Below are positions 7,707 to 16,511 of a DNA stretch of 35,278 bases, piece by piece (the stretch's first letter is position 1; each line of letters begins with the position of its first letter). The DNA is from JBGTBQ01 sp041749275. Lineage in GTDB: Bacteria; Acidobacteriota; Blastocatellia; Pyrinomonadales; Pyrinomonadaceae. Below the pieces are notes generated by a model that did not search any database, had not been told where the DNA came from, and saw only the letters and a program-made list of their open reading frames with translations. Location of the stretch: the NCBI GenBank assembly GCA_041749275.1, contig JBGTBQ010000180.1, positions 1 through 35,278 on the forward strand. The letters are read 5' to 3'. The translations under genes and the position numbers were made by a program.

Positions 7707-9677
7707 ATGGAAGAAATCTTCGGCCCCAACGGCCTTATCGCGCGCGCGCATCCTGAGTACGAGTACCGGCCCGGACAGGTCGAGATGGCCGAGGCCGTGC
7801 TGCGCGCGTTCGAGGAGCGAAAGCACCTCATCGTCGAGGCGGGGACGGGGACGGGCAAGACGCTGGCCTATCTCGTCCCGGCCATCGCGGCGGCGTTAGA
7901 GCGGCGTTGCCGCGTCGTCGTCTCGACGGGCACGAAGAATCTGCAAGAGCAGTTGATGGAGAAGGATATTCCGTTCCTTCAACGCGTGCTGCCGAAAAAA
8001 TTCACCGCCGCGTACATGAAGGGGCGCGGGAACTATGCCTGCCTCAATCGCATCAAGCGCGCCGAGGCGTCGCCGATTCTCGACGGGCTGGACGACATTG
8101 ACTACTTCTCGGAAGTGCGGCAGTGGGCGCGCGAGTCGGAGACGGGCGACCGCGCGGAACTCACTGACCTGCCGGAGAACCTCTCCTTCTGGCGACACAT
8201 TGACGCGCGCTCCGACATCTGCACGGGGCAGAAGTGCGCGGACTATGACCCGTGCTTTATCACGCGGATGCGCCAGCGCGCGTCGGACGCGGACATCATC
8301 ATCGTCAACCATCATCTTTTCTTCGCGGACCTCGCGCTGCGCGGCGGCGAGTACGGGCAGGTCATCCCCGATTACGGCGCGGTCATCTTCGACGAAGCGC
8401 ACCAGATCGAAGACGTGGCGGCGGAGTATTTCGGCGCGCAGGTGTCGAACTATCAGATCGAGGACGTGCTGCGCGACCTGCAAATGCTCCCCGTCACGGA
8501 CGCGGGCGCGAACCGCGAGTTGACGCGCGTGGCGGGCCGCGTCGCGCGCTTCGCCGAACAGTTCTGGATGGGCTTCAAGGAGGGGCGCGGCGAAGAAGGA
8601 CGCGCGCCCATCGCGCCCGGCACGTTCGCGCGCAAAACCAAAGCGGGCGAGGTTGAGGCGACGCCGCTCGGCGAGAGTTATTTGAGTTTAGACGGCGCGC
8701 TCAACCGTCTGGAGACGACGCTCGATGCGTTGCGCGACAAGCCGCCGGAAACTGACAATCTTCTGCGGCGCGTGCGCGAGTTGCGTTTCAACCTTGAGTT
8801 CATCATCGCGGGCGACGACAAGCGTTACGTCTACTGGATGGAGCGGCGCGGGCGCGGCACGTTTCTGCGCGCCTCGCCGATTGACGTTTCGACCTTGCTG
8901 CAAGACAAGCTCTTCGAGCGCACGGAGACGGTCGTGCTCACGTCGGCGACGCTGGCGAGCGCGGGCAGTTTCAACTTCGCGCGTGGAAGACTGGGCCTGC
9001 TCGAAGAGACCGAAGAACTGATCGCGGAGTCCGGTTACGACTACGAGCGCAACGCTGTTCTGTATCTACCGCCGCGAATGCCGGAGCCGCGCTCGCCGCA
9101 GTGGGCTGAGGCCGCCGCCGCCGAGGTCGTCAAACTTCTTCATGTCTCGCAGGGGCGCGCCTTCGTGCTCTCGACATCTTTGAGCGGGATGCGCGGCCTT
9201 TACGAGCGCGTCTCGGTTGAGGTTGATTTCCCCTGCTTCGTGCAGGGCAGCATGTCGAAGGCGGGGCTGCTGGAAAGGTTCCGCACGACGCCGAACGCCG
9301 TCCTGTTCGCCACGCAGAGTTTTTGGCAGGGCGTGGACGTGCGCGGCGAACAGCTCTCATGCGTCATCGTGGACAAGCTGCCGTTCGCGGTGCCGACCGA
9401 CCCCGTGGTCTCCGCGCGCCAGCGTTTTATCGAAGAGCAGGGCGGCTCCAGCTTCTACGAGTACAGCGTCCCGCAGGCCATCATCAGTCTCAAGCAGGGA
9501 CTCGGCAGGCTAATCCGCGGCACGACCGACCGCGGCGTTCTCGCCGTCCTCGATCCGCGTCTTCGCACTTCAGGGTATGGGCGACTTTTCATCAAAAGCC
9601 TCCCGCCGTGTCGCGTTACCACCGACCTCGCGGAGGCGGCCAGCGTGTTTGAGCCGGACAAGACGGCGGTGAGATAA
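7707..9677 (+). CDS. dinG: DinG/YoaA-type ATP-dependent DNA helicase
   Basis: Superfamily 2, XPD-like 5'-3' helicase acting on repair or replication intermediates such as R-loops and stalled forks. Walker A is GTGTGKT (46-52), motif II DEAH (229-232), and the C-terminal motif VI includes QGLGRLIRG. Four cysteines between motifs Ia and II (Cys112, Cys172, Cys177, Cys183) match the iron-sulfur cluster ligands of the family. The motif QSFWQGVDV is also typical. At 656 residues it has no exonuclease domain, as in YoaA and proteobacterial DinG rather than the exonuclease-fused Firmicute form. The ribosome site before 7707 is weak. It is followed at 43 bases by the thioredoxin-like gene. Confidence 0.9.
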   Translation: MEEIFGPNGLIARAHPEYEYRPGQVEMAEAVLRAFEERKHLIVEAGTGTGKTLAYLVPAIAAALERRCRVVVSTGTKNLQEQLMEKDIPFLQRVLPKKFTAAYMKGRGNYACLNRIKRAEASPILDGLDDIDYFSEVRQWARESETGDRAELTDLPENLSFWRHIDARSDICTGQKCADYDPCFITRMRQRASDADIIIVNHHLFFADLALRGGEYGQVIPDYGAVIFDEAHQIEDVAAEYFGAQVSNYQIEDVLRDLQMLPVTDAGANRELTRVAGRVARFAEQFWMGFKEGRGEEGRAPIAPGTFARKTKAGEVEATPLGESYLSLDGALNRLETTLDALRDKPPETDNLLRRVRELRFNLEFIIAGDDKRYVYWMERRGRGTFLRASPIDVSTLLQDKLFERTETVVLTSATLASAGSFNFARGRLGLLEETEELIAESGYDYERNAVLYLPPRMPEPRSPQWAEAAAAEVVKLLHVSQGRAFVLSTSLSGMRGLYERVSVEVDFPCFVQGSMSKAGLLERFRTTPNAVLFATQSFWQGVDVRGEQLSCVIVDKLPFAVPTDPVVSARQRFIEEQGGSSFYEYSVPQAIISLKQGLGRLIRGTTDRGVLAVLDPRLRTSGYGRLFIKSLPPCRVTTDLAEAASVFEPDKTAVR

Positions 9678-9720
9678 TCACAGGCGCCCTTATTCAACGC
9701 ACACCATTCGGAGTCATTCG

Positions 9721-10263
9721 ATGAAGAAGAGATTTCAACTTCAACCGGCGACCGCGTTCGCCGTCGCCCTCCTCGTCGTGGGCTGCCTGTATGCGCCGGC
9801 CTCCCCCACAGTCTCGGCGGGGGCGCGGCAACAGGCCGCGAAATATGTTCCCGTCAACGAATACGACCCGCGGCGTGATGCCGCGACGGACATCGCACAG
9901 GCCGTCGCCGAAGCGCGCCGCGCGGGCCGGAACGTGCTGCTTGAGGTCGGCGGCAAGTGGTGCGTGTGGTGTCGCATCATGGATAACTACTTCGAGAAGC
10001 ACGCGGACATCATGCAACTGAGGGACGAAAATTTCGTCACCGTGAAGATCAACTTCAGCCCCGACAACGAGAACAAAGCGTTGCTCTCAAAGTACCCGGA
10101 AATCCCCGGCTACCCGCACATCTTCGTGCTCGACGCGGAGGGCAAGCTGCTCCACTCGCAGAACACCGGCGACCTCGAAGCGGGGAAGTCCTACGACCGC
10201 GAGAAGATGATCGGCTTTCTCAAACAGTGGTCGCCGAAGCAGGCGGGCGCGGACGCAAAGTGA
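9721..10263 (+). CDS. Thioredoxin-fold protein, exported, possible lipoprotein
   Basis: A 180-residue protein with an N-terminal hydrophobic export signal (residues 11-21); Cys22 after LLVVG could be a lipobox Cys, otherwise a normal signal peptide. The thioredoxin-like core has the redox pair in GGKWCVWCRIM (Cys81, Cys84), followed by a long insertion and the cis-Pro region GYPHIFVLD. W-C-x-W-C-R is typical of the DUF255/thioredoxin_7 group, which reduces or isomerises disulfides in the envelope. GGAG nine bases upstream fixes the start. It lies between the helicase gene and queD, 13 bases before the latter, in an apparent operon whose members have no obvious common pathway. Confidence 0.85.
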   Translation: MKKRFQLQPATAFAVALLVVGCLYAPASPTVSAGARQQAAKYVPVNEYDPRRDAATDIAQAVAEARRAGRNVLLEVGGKWCVWCRIMDNYFEKHADIMQLRDENFVTVKINFSPDNENKALLSKYPEIPGYPHIFVLDAEGKLLHSQNTGDLEAGKSYDREKMIGFLKQWSPKQAGADAK

Positions 10264-10276
10264 AAGGTGTAGAGAG

Positions 10277-10660
10277 ATGGCCGGACTCTTCGAGGTGATG
10301 ATCGAGCGCAACTTTTCGAGCGCGCATCAACTGCGCGGCTACCGGGGCAAGTGCGAGAACCTGCACGGGCACAACTACAAGATCGAGATTTACGCGCGCG
10401 GGCGCGAACTGAATAACATCGGCCTGCTCGTTGACTTCGTCGAGTTGAAAGAAGCGGCGGATGAGATCGTGACGTTCCTCGACCACCGCAACATCAACGA
10501 ACTGCCGCCGTTCGACGCGGAACTGAACCCTTCCGCCGAAAATCTCGCCCGCTTCATCCTCGAACGCGTCGCCCGCCGCGTCGGCGACGACCGCGTACAA
10601 ATCTACAAGGTGCGCTGCTTCGAGACGCCGACGAGCGTGGCGACGTATCAGATAGACTGA
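10277..10660 (+). CDS. queD: 6-carboxy-5,6,7,8-tetrahydropterin synthase
   Basis: Second step of queuosine/7-deazaguanine synthesis: dihydroneopterin triphosphate to 6-carboxytetrahydropterin. The zinc ligands are His17 (SSAHQL), His30 and His32 (NLHGHNY); Cys26 (GKCENLHG) is the catalytic Cys; His70 (FLDHRNIN) and Glu116 (CFETPTS) complete the pattern. The 127 residues and the LVDFVELK motif fit QueD rather than the eukaryotic PTPS, where the Cys is placed differently. AAAGGTG upstream supports the ATG. It closes the plus-strand run that begins at glyA and is followed by a strong hairpin. Other queuosine genes are not in the window. Confidence 0.93.
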   Translation: MAGLFEVMIERNFSSAHQLRGYRGKCENLHGHNYKIEIYARGRELNNIGLLVDFVELKEAADEIVTFLDHRNINELPPFDAELNPSAENLARFILERVARRVGDDRVQIYKVRCFETPTSVATYQID

Positions 10661-10700
10661 AGAAGCCAAAAGTAACAAAAGGCAAGAGGCAAAAGTTAAG

Positions 10701-10764
10701 AGAGCCTCTCTCTCATTTGATTGCGCCAACCAAAGTTGGCGCAATCAAATGAGAGAGAGGCTCT
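10701..10764. terminator. 30-bp perfect hairpin between convergent genes
   Basis: Arms 10701-10730 and 10735-10764 are perfectly complementary around the loop CAAA. The stem includes GATTGCGCCAAC and AGAGCCTCTCTCTC. It lies between queD and the convergent NtrC-type gene, with T-rich sequence after the right arm, so it probably terminates transcription from both sides. A stem this long could also block antisense RNA running into either gene. Confidence 0.75.
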
Positions 10765-10789
10765 TGCCTTTTCACTTTTGCTTTCGTGT

Positions 10790-12178
10790 CTATGACGCGA
10801 TGAGCGCCGGGATGTCTATGTTGTACTTTTTGATTTTGCTGTAGAGGCGCGGGCGATAGATGCCGAGGAGATTCGCCGCCGCCTGCTTGTTGCCGCCGGT
10901 GCGTTGGAGCGTGCGTTCGATGACGAGCTTTTCGATGTCTTCGAGCGTCATGTTGGGCGGCACGTCCCAGCCGGAGCCTTGCGTGGCCTTTTCGGGGAGC
11001 GAGCCGTTATCGAAGGGGAGGTCTACGGGGTCGATCTTGTTGGCCTTGGCGAGCAGCACGGCGCGTTCGATGACGTTCTGCAACTCGCGCACGTTGCCGG
11101 GCCAGCCGTGCGCGAAGAGGCGCTGGTAAGCGGCCTGCGAGATGCCCGTCGCCTGACGCTGGTACTTGCGCGTGTACTGCTTGAGAAAGTATTCGGTGAG
11201 GAGTTGGATGTCCTCCGTGCGCTCGCGCAAGGGCGGGACGTGAATCGTGATGGTCGAGATGCGATAGAAGAGGTCGTCGCGCAAAATACCTTCGCGGATC
11301 GCGTCCGCCGGCGGGCGATTGGTCGAAGTTATCAAGCGGAAGTCAACCGCGTAGGTCTTCTCCGAGCCGATCTTCCGGTAGCTGCGCTCTTGCAGGACGC
11401 GCAACAGCTTCGGTTGTAACTCGACCGGCATCTCGGCGATCTCGTCCAAGAGCAGCGAGCCGCCCGCCGCGTGTTGGATGAGGCCGTCCTTGTCGGCGTG
11501 CGCGCCGGTGAAGGCGCCTTTGGTGTGGCCGAAGAGTTCGGACTCGATCAGTTCTTTCGGGAGCGCGGCGCAGTTGACCTTGATGAAGGGTTTTTTCGCG
11601 CGCAGTGAGTTGTAGTGAATGGCGTTGGCGATCAGTTCCTTGCCGGTGCCGGATTCGCCGACGATGAGGACGTTGGCGTCCGACTTGGCGACCGACTCGA
11701 TGGTCTCGTAGATGGTCTGCATCTGCTTCGAGGCGCCGATGATGTTGAAATACTCGGTGCGCGTCGAGAGTTGGCGGCGCATGTTCTCGGTCTCGCTCAT
11801 CAACTCGAAGCGCTGAAGGGCGCGTTCGACGAGCGGGTGGAGCACCTCGAAATCGAAGGGCTTCTCCATGAACCAGAAAGCGCCGGCCTTTGTCGCCTCG
11901 ACCGCGCGCGCGACCGAGCCGTAGCCAGTGACGACGATGACCTCGGTCGAGGGGCGCGTGTCCTTGATGTGTTTAAGGACTTCCATGCCGTCCACGTCCG
12001 GCAGTTGCAGGTCGCAGATGGCGATGTGGTGCCCGCCGCGGTCGAACAGCTCGATGGCCTCGGCCCCCGCCGAAGCCGTGTCCACCGTATAGCCTTCCTC
12101 GACAAAATTCTGCTTCAACGAATCGGCCATCACCGGCTCGTCGTCAACCACCAGAATACGCACGTCCTTACGTTCCAC
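10790..12178 (-). CDS. Sigma-54-dependent NtrC-family response regulator
   Basis: A 462-residue bacterial enhancer-binding protein. Receiver domain 5-120 with phosphoacceptor Asp56 (ICDLQLPD) and Lys106; AAA+ domain with Walker A GESGTGK (174-180), the sigma-54-contact loop GAFTGA (221-226) and Walker B LLLDE (242-246); C-terminal Fis-type helix-turn-helix from about 415. When phosphorylated it should oligomerise and open sigma-54 promoters. Its likely kinase is encoded just upstream (12269-12928) and separated by a hairpin. It is a second regulator of this class in the window, distinct from the PilR-like one. Its target genes are not evident; no clear -24/-12 site was found next to it. Confidence 0.92.
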   Translation of the reverse strand: MERKDVRILVVDDEPVMADSLKQNFVEEGYTVDTASAGAEAIELFDRGGHHIAICDLQLPDVDGMEVLKHIKDTRPSTEVIVVTGYGSVARAVEATKAGAFWFMEKPFDFEVLHPLVERALQRFELMSETENMRRQLSTRTEYFNIIGASKQMQTIYETIESVAKSDANVLIVGESGTGKELIANAIHYNSLRAKKPFIKVNCAALPKELIESELFGHTKGAFTGAHADKDGLIQHAAGGSLLLDEIAEMPVELQPKLLRVLQERSYRKIGSEKTYAVDFRLITSTNRPPADAIREGILRDDLFYRISTITIHVPPLRERTEDIQLLTEYFLKQYTRKYQRQATGISQAAYQRLFAHGWPGNVRELQNVIERAVLLAKANKIDPVDLPFDNGSLPEKATQGSGWDVPPNMTLEDIEKLVIERTLQRTGGNKQAAANLLGIYRPRLYSKIKKYNIDIPALIAS

Positions 12179-12210
12179 GCTTCTTCCCCCTTTTAGAAAT
12201 GATGAGCGCG

Positions 12211-12265
12211 GAACGATGAACGATGAACTGAAGAAATTGTTTTCAGTTCATCGTTCATCGTTCCT
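12211..12265. terminator. Hairpin between kinase and regulator genes
   Basis: Perfect 23-bp arms 12211-12233 and 12243-12265 surround a 9-nt loop. Each arm contains a tandem repeat of the type CGATGAA. It begins four bases after the kinase stop codon on the minus strand and ends 32 bases before the regulator start. It could be an attenuator or 3' stabiliser that sets kinase-to-regulator ratio, or an inserted repeat. There is no long T-run after it. Confidence 0.65.
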
Positions 12266-12268
12266 ACT

Positions 12269-12928
12269 TCATACTTTAGCTAGCGGCAGCCGGGCGCGCA
12301 TGACGCCCGGCTCCTGTCCCACTTCGCCGCCATGCGCGCGGATGATGCGCGCGGCGAGGGCCATGCGTAAGCCCTGCCCTCCGGCGAAGGCGCCGAAGGC
12401 GTCCTCCGGCTGGCCGGACTGGGCGACATCGCTCCATTCGATGATGGCGCGCGGCGTGTCACCTGACTCGTCGCGACGCAGGTTGATGGTGGGAGAGTTC
12501 TCATCCGCCGTCTGTCCGTCGCCGTTGAGGGCGGCGGAGGTGATCGTTTTCAAAGCTTCGCCGAGCAGCGCCGCGTCGAACTCGCCTTCGTAGCCGCCGC
12601 CTTCGACGCTGACGGACTTTTCACCCGCCGCCGCCGCGAGCAGGCGCGAGAGGTCTGTGCGCGGCTGCCTCCGCACGTCGAGCGTCCGCCCGTAGCGGAC
12701 CAGAACGGTCATGTCCGTCGCGGCCCGCTCAAGTCCCGCGATGATTTTGGCGATGGTCTCAATCTCATCCGCCGGGCGCTCGCCCTTCTCCATCCGCTTT
12801 TTGAGGAAAGTGGCATAGAGTTTGAGTCCATTAAGCTGATTCTTTAGATCGTGAACGATCTGCACGGACGCGCTCCCTAGTTCGCGCAAGGTCTCGGCAT
12901 CTTGTAATTCGGATTTTAACGGCTTCAT
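12269..12928 (-). CDS. Minimal sensor histidine kinase, partner of NtrC-type regulator
   Basis: A 219-residue protein from the ATG at 12928; an in-frame TTG at 12952 is an alternative, neither having a strong ribosome site. The helix with VHDLKNQLNGLKLYATFL carries the phosphoacceptor His of the HD(I/L)KN type, seen in kinases that phosphorylate NtrC-like regulators. A degenerate HATPase region follows: the N-box is barely recognisable (ITSAALNGDG) and the G2 box is GGQGLRMALAARIIRAHGG. There is no transmembrane or sensor domain, so its signal must come from another protein or the cytoplasm. Position directly before the NtrC-type gene supports pairing. Catalytic competence is uncertain because the ATP-lid motifs are eroded. 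Confidence 0.75.
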   Translation of the reverse strand: MKPLKSELQDAETLRELGSASVQIVHDLKNQLNGLKLYATFLKKRMEKGERPADEIETIAKIIAGLERAATDMTVLVRYGRTLDVRRQPRTDLSRLLAAAAGEKSVSVEGGGYEGEFDAALLGEALKTITSAALNGDGQTADENSPTINLRRDESGDTPRAIIEWSDVAQSGQPEDAFGAFAGGQGLRMALAARIIRAHGGEVGQEPGVMRARLPLAKV

Positions 12929-13142
12929 AATGTCCCAAAGACCCCGAATCAACGAGAGCGACCGGCATGGGAGAGGACGCGTTAAACCCTCCGGCCTGTA
13001 CGAATTAAACTGTAAGATGCTGTTATTTGTGTTGCGTTTCGATGCGGCATCTTAGCAAAAAAATGGACTGTTTGCTAGTCATACGGCGCTGCTCAGGCGC
13101 CGGCGTCCCAAAGTTGAACGGGAAACAGGGATAGAGGCTTTC

Positions 13143-13529
13143 ATGTCAGAGACAAACGCCGAGGGCAAGACGGTTCTCGTAGTTGAGGACTTCGAGGATA
13201 ACCGCTTTATGATGAGGAGGTTGCTGGAAATGAGCGGTTACCACGTCATCGAAGCCGTGAATGGGAATCAGGCGGTGGAACAGGCCGTGCGCGAGCGCCC
13301 TGACCTGATCTTGATGGATTTGAGCCTGCCGCTGCTTGACGGCCTCGCTGCTACGCGGCAGATACGCGGACATGACGAATTGAGCTTCGTGCCCATCGTC
13401 GCCGTCTCGGCGCACGACTCGGTGGACTTTCACACGGAGGCGCTCGCCGCCGGTTGCAACGAGTACGTCACGAAGCCGATTGACTTTGACCAACTGGTAC
13501 AGGTGCTCGATAAATTGATTGCAAAATAG
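13143..13529 (+). CDS. Single-domain CheY-like response regulator
   Basis: A 128-residue receiver with no output domain. The acidic pocket VVEDFEDN (13-20), phosphoacceptor Asp59 (LILMDLSLP), switch Ser in VAVSAHD and Lys in YVTKPID are all present. Such stand-alone receivers relay phosphate or act through protein contacts. It opens a plus-strand run with an RsbRD-N-like protein, a large histidine kinase and a zinc-ribbon membrane protein, so the kinase at 14129 is its most likely phosphate source. It diverges from the minimal kinase gene across about 200 bases. An 8-bp inverted repeat (TAAGATGC, 13013-13054) lies in that gap with no clear role. Confidence 0.93.
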   Translation: MSETNAEGKTVLVVEDFEDNRFMMRRLLEMSGYHVIEAVNGNQAVEQAVRERPDLILMDLSLPLLDGLAATRQIRGHDELSFVPIVAVSAHDSVDFHTEALAAGCNEYVTKPIDFDQLVQVLDKLIAK

Positions 13530-13601
13530 CTCTCAGCTTTTCAACGTTCAGCTTTTTTACCTTAGAAGCAGAGGGTAGACGGCCAACTGGCAACGCTTAT
13601 T

Positions 13602-14114
13602 ATGGTCGCACATTTTTCTCAACTGTTCGCCCAACACCTCGATTCGTTGGTGCGCGCATGGACGGACGGAGTTTATGCCGACCGGCGCACGGATCTGACT
13701 TCGATCCTGTCGCATCGAGAATTGATTGAGTTTGCGCCAGAGATGTTCGAGGAGCTGGCGCGCGTGCTCGACCGTGAAGATGGTTGCGGCGAGGTGGCGG
13801 AGAGCGCGCGGCGGCTGCGTGTTTACGCGCAGACTCGTTTTCAGCAGCGGGTGCTGATTGACGAAGCGGCGCGCGAGTTGACGTTGATGCGGGAGACGTT
13901 GACTGCATTTTTGTGGCGCGAAGCCACGGGTCCGACGGGAGATGATATGAGTGAGTTGCGAGAGTCGCTCCAGCTCACGAATGCTTTCATAGACGAGCTA
14001 CTGTTTCAGACGATTCTCATCTATGCGGCCTCCTCACGCCCGATCTTACGCACGCGATCCGCTGTCTGGCCCCCGCCGCGCGGCGGGCGTCCCGGCATCG
14101 CGCCCGCCGGTTGA
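13602..14114 (+). CDS. RsbRD N-terminal-like sensor protein
   Basis: A 170-residue, mostly helical protein. The beginning (FSQLFAQHLDSLVRAWTDGVY) and the helices to about residue 140, ending DELLFQTILIYA, match the RsbRD N-terminal domain pattern found in stressosome-type RsbT co-antagonists, where it serves as a sensory or dimerisation module. The C-terminal 25 residues are Arg/Pro-rich and probably disordered. There is no STAS domain, so it is a free sensor part. Its stop codon overlaps a possible TTG start of the kinase gene (TTGA at 14111-14114), pointing to translational coupling and a shared pathway. Confidence 0.65.
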   Translation: MVAHFSQLFAQHLDSLVRAWTDGVYADRRTDLTSILSHRELIEFAPEMFEELARVLDREDGCGEVAESARRLRVYAQTRFQQRVLIDEAARELTLMRETLTAFLWREATGPTGDDMSELRESLQLTNAFIDELLFQTILIYAASSRPILRTRSAVWPPPRGGRPGIAPAG

Positions 14115-14128
14115 GTCGAAAAAAACTG

Positions 14129-16480
14129 ATGAGCAAAAGAGGGAAGACGAATATTCAGCTCGACGTGCGTACCAAGCTTTTGGTGATGCTGGCCGTGCTG
14201 TCTCTGCCGCTCCTTATCATCAGTCTCCTTCAATTGCGGAGCTACCAGCGGAACTTAAACGAGCAGGCGATAACGATGGCTTTCATCGAATCCGCCGCGG
14301 CTGCCGGCGCGCTCGAAAGCTGGGCTGAGGCCCGCCCCGAACTCGCCGCCGGTGGAGGCTCACTACAACAGTCCGATGCCGAATACCTCTCCGCGCGTCT
14401 GAAGCGACAGGCGGCGCCCGACAACCGCGACGCCGTCGCCATCTTCGATCCACAGCGGCGCGTAATCGCCGCGCAGTCGCCCGCGCCGGACGATCTCCGG
14501 GAAGGTGTGCGGCAGCAGCGTTGGAGCGACGGGGTGACGCGGTTCACCAGCGTGAGAGGGGCCGGCAACACCGGCTGGCTGGTGGCCGTCGGCGTGCCGC
14601 TGCCGGAAGACACGCCGGCGGGCCGCTCAAGCCTGATTCTCACAACGACGTGGGCGCTCGCGCTGCTGGCCTCGTCCCTGCTCGCCGTGTGGTCGGTCGG
14701 TCGCTTCACCAAACCGCTCCTCAAGCTCACGGCTTCGGCGGCGACCTTTGGCGAGGGGAACCTCGGCGCCCGCGTGCCGGTCGAGACAGGCGATGAGGTC
14801 GGCGACCTTGCCCACAGCTTCAACTTGATGGCGGCGAACCTGCAAACCAAGTTCGACGACGTAAAGCAGCAGAGCGCGTTCATTGGCGAGGTGCTCGACA
14901 GCTTGCCGCTCGGCGTCGTCGTGCTCGACGCCAACCTGATCGTCCGCAAGGTGAACTCCACCTTCGCCGCTTTGGCGGGTGACAATGCGGGCCATCTGAC
15001 GGGGCGCGGTTTGTATGAGGCCGCCGCCGGCCTCGCCGGCCTGAGCGAGATCGTCGAAGAGGTGCGGCGCACCCGGCGCGCGTTCGTCAACTACGGACTC
15101 CCGCTCGAACTCTCCGCGCGCGACCGCACGAGCAAGGAGGGGCAGAAAGCGTGGGACGTGATCGTGTGGCCCGTCAGGGAACAAATCGAGGGGCGCGGCG
15201 ATCTAATACTCATTCTGTCGGAAGTCTCGAAGCGCGTGCGGGCGGAGAAGCTGGCGACCGCCGCCTTCGCCGCCGAGAAATCGCGCGCGGCGGAATTGGA
15301 AAGCGTCATCCGGCAGATGATGGAGGGCGTCGTGATCGTGGACGCCGCCGGGCGCTATCGCATCAACCCGGCGGCGGCGCGCATCCTCGGTCGCGGGCTG
15401 GGCGAGTTCCGCGACGGCATTACCGCGCTCGTCGTGGACATGGCCCTGCGCGACATGGGCGGGCGGGTGCTGTCGCTGGAAGAGACGCCCATCAGCCGCG
15501 CGCTGGTGAGTGGCAAGCAGGTCTCGGGCGAAAAGTGCAAACTCGTCCGCGGCGATGGCGAAGAGCGTGTGCTCTCGATCAACGCGACGCCGCTCTCCGC
15601 TGAAGACGGAAAGACTATCGGAGCCGTGGTCGTGTTCCGCGACATCACCGATGAGGTCACGCGACATCACGAGTTGGTCTCGGCTTACGAACGCCTGCGC
15701 GAGCATGATCGTTTGAAGTCAGCCTTCGTCGCCAACATGAGCCACGAACTGAGGACGCCCTTGAACGTCATCATCGGCCTCTGCCAATTGTTGGAGCGCG
15801 ACCCGCAGCTTCCGCTCGCGCCGTTGCAGGCTGAGGCGGTCACGCGCATGGGGCGTAACGCGCACGCGCTGCTCGACCTCGTCAACGACATGCTCGATTA
15901 CTCGCGCCTTGAGGCCGGGCGTTCCGCGATGCACGTTGAAAATGTTGACGTGTCGGATGTCATCAACGAGGTCGCGGAGGAGTTCGGCTCCGAGGCGACC
16001 GAGAAGAAGATCAAGTTCGGCATCAGGGTTTCGCCGGAACTCAGCAATGTCCAGACCGACCGGCAGAAACTCGTGCAGGTCGTCTCGTGTCTCGTCAGCA
16101 ATGCGTTGAAGTTCACCTCGTCGGGAACCGTGGCGATCAGCGCCGCGCCGGTCGGGGCCGACAAATGGTATATTGAGGTCTCGGACACAGGGATCGGCAT
16201 TGCGAGCGACGCATTGACCTATATCTTCGACGGCTTTCGACAGGTGGATGACCGCCTCGCGCGCAGCTACAGCGGCGTCGGTTTGGGGCTTGCCATCACC
16301 CGCCGCATCGTCGAACTGCTCGAAGGCGAGATTACGGTCGAGAGCAAGCAGAACGAGGGCAGTCGCTTCCGCATCACGTGGCCGCGCGAGGCTCGACCGC
16401 GCACGGCCACCGGCTCCCTCGTCGGACAAGGCGGTCTCGCGCTCGTCGAAGCGATCAAGCGAGAGCTAAAGACAGGCTGA
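14129..16480 (+). CDS. Membrane sensor histidine kinase with HAMP and two PAS-like domains
   Basis: 783 residues from the ATG at 14129; an in-frame TTG at 14111 overlapping the previous stop is an alternative. Transmembrane helix 1 (about 16-36), an extracytoplasmic sensor of about 130 residues, transmembrane helix 2 (168-190), HAMP (191-245), two PAS-like domains (about 252-370 and 393-510), HisKA with phosphoacceptor His539 in MSHELRTPLN, and an HATPase domain with NALKFTSSG, DTGIGI and GVGLGLAI. It has no receiver of its own, so the CheY-like protein encoded two genes upstream is the natural partner. Co-directional, coupled genes suggest kinase, sensor and receiver form one relay. The ligand is unknown. 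Confidence 0.93.
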   Translation: MSKRGKTNIQLDVRTKLLVMLAVLSLPLLIISLLQLRSYQRNLNEQAITMAFIESAAAAGALESWAEARPELAAGGGSLQQSDAEYLSARLKRQAAPDNRDAVAIFDPQRRVIAAQSPAPDDLREGVRQQRWSDGVTRFTSVRGAGNTGWLVAVGVPLPEDTPAGRSSLILTTTWALALLASSLLAVWSVGRFTKPLLKLTASAATFGEGNLGARVPVETGDEVGDLAHSFNLMAANLQTKFDDVKQQSAFIGEVLDSLPLGVVVLDANLIVRKVNSTFAALAGDNAGHLTGRGLYEAAAGLAGLSEIVEEVRRTRRAFVNYGLPLELSARDRTSKEGQKAWDVIVWPVREQIEGRGDLILILSEVSKRVRAEKLATAAFAAEKSRAAELESVIRQMMEGVVIVDAAGRYRINPAAARILGRGLGEFRDGITALVVDMALRDMGGRVLSLEETPISRALVSGKQVSGEKCKLVRGDGEERVLSINATPLSAEDGKTIGAVVVFRDITDEVTRHHELVSAYERLREHDRLKSAFVANMSHELRTPLNVIIGLCQLLERDPQLPLAPLQAEAVTRMGRNAHALLDLVNDMLDYSRLEAGRSAMHVENVDVSDVINEVAEEFGSEATEKKIKFGIRVSPELSNVQTDRQKLVQVVSCLVSNALKFTSSGTVAISAAPVGADKWYIEVSDTGIGIASDALTYIFDGFRQVDDRLARSYSGVGLGLAITRRIVELLEGEITVESKQNEGSRFRITWPREARPRTATGSLVGQGGLALVEAIKRELKTG

Positions 16481-16511
16481 CAATCTCAGGCGGAAAGGAA
16501 CTCAAACAGTC

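Noticed and set aside
10701..10764. Perfect hairpin as ends of a transposon
   Set aside because: The loop is only four bases and lies between convergent genes, so termination is the simpler reading.
13013..13054. 8-bp inverted repeat TAAGATGC with a 26-nt loop
   Set aside because: Too short and loosely spaced to support a named function.
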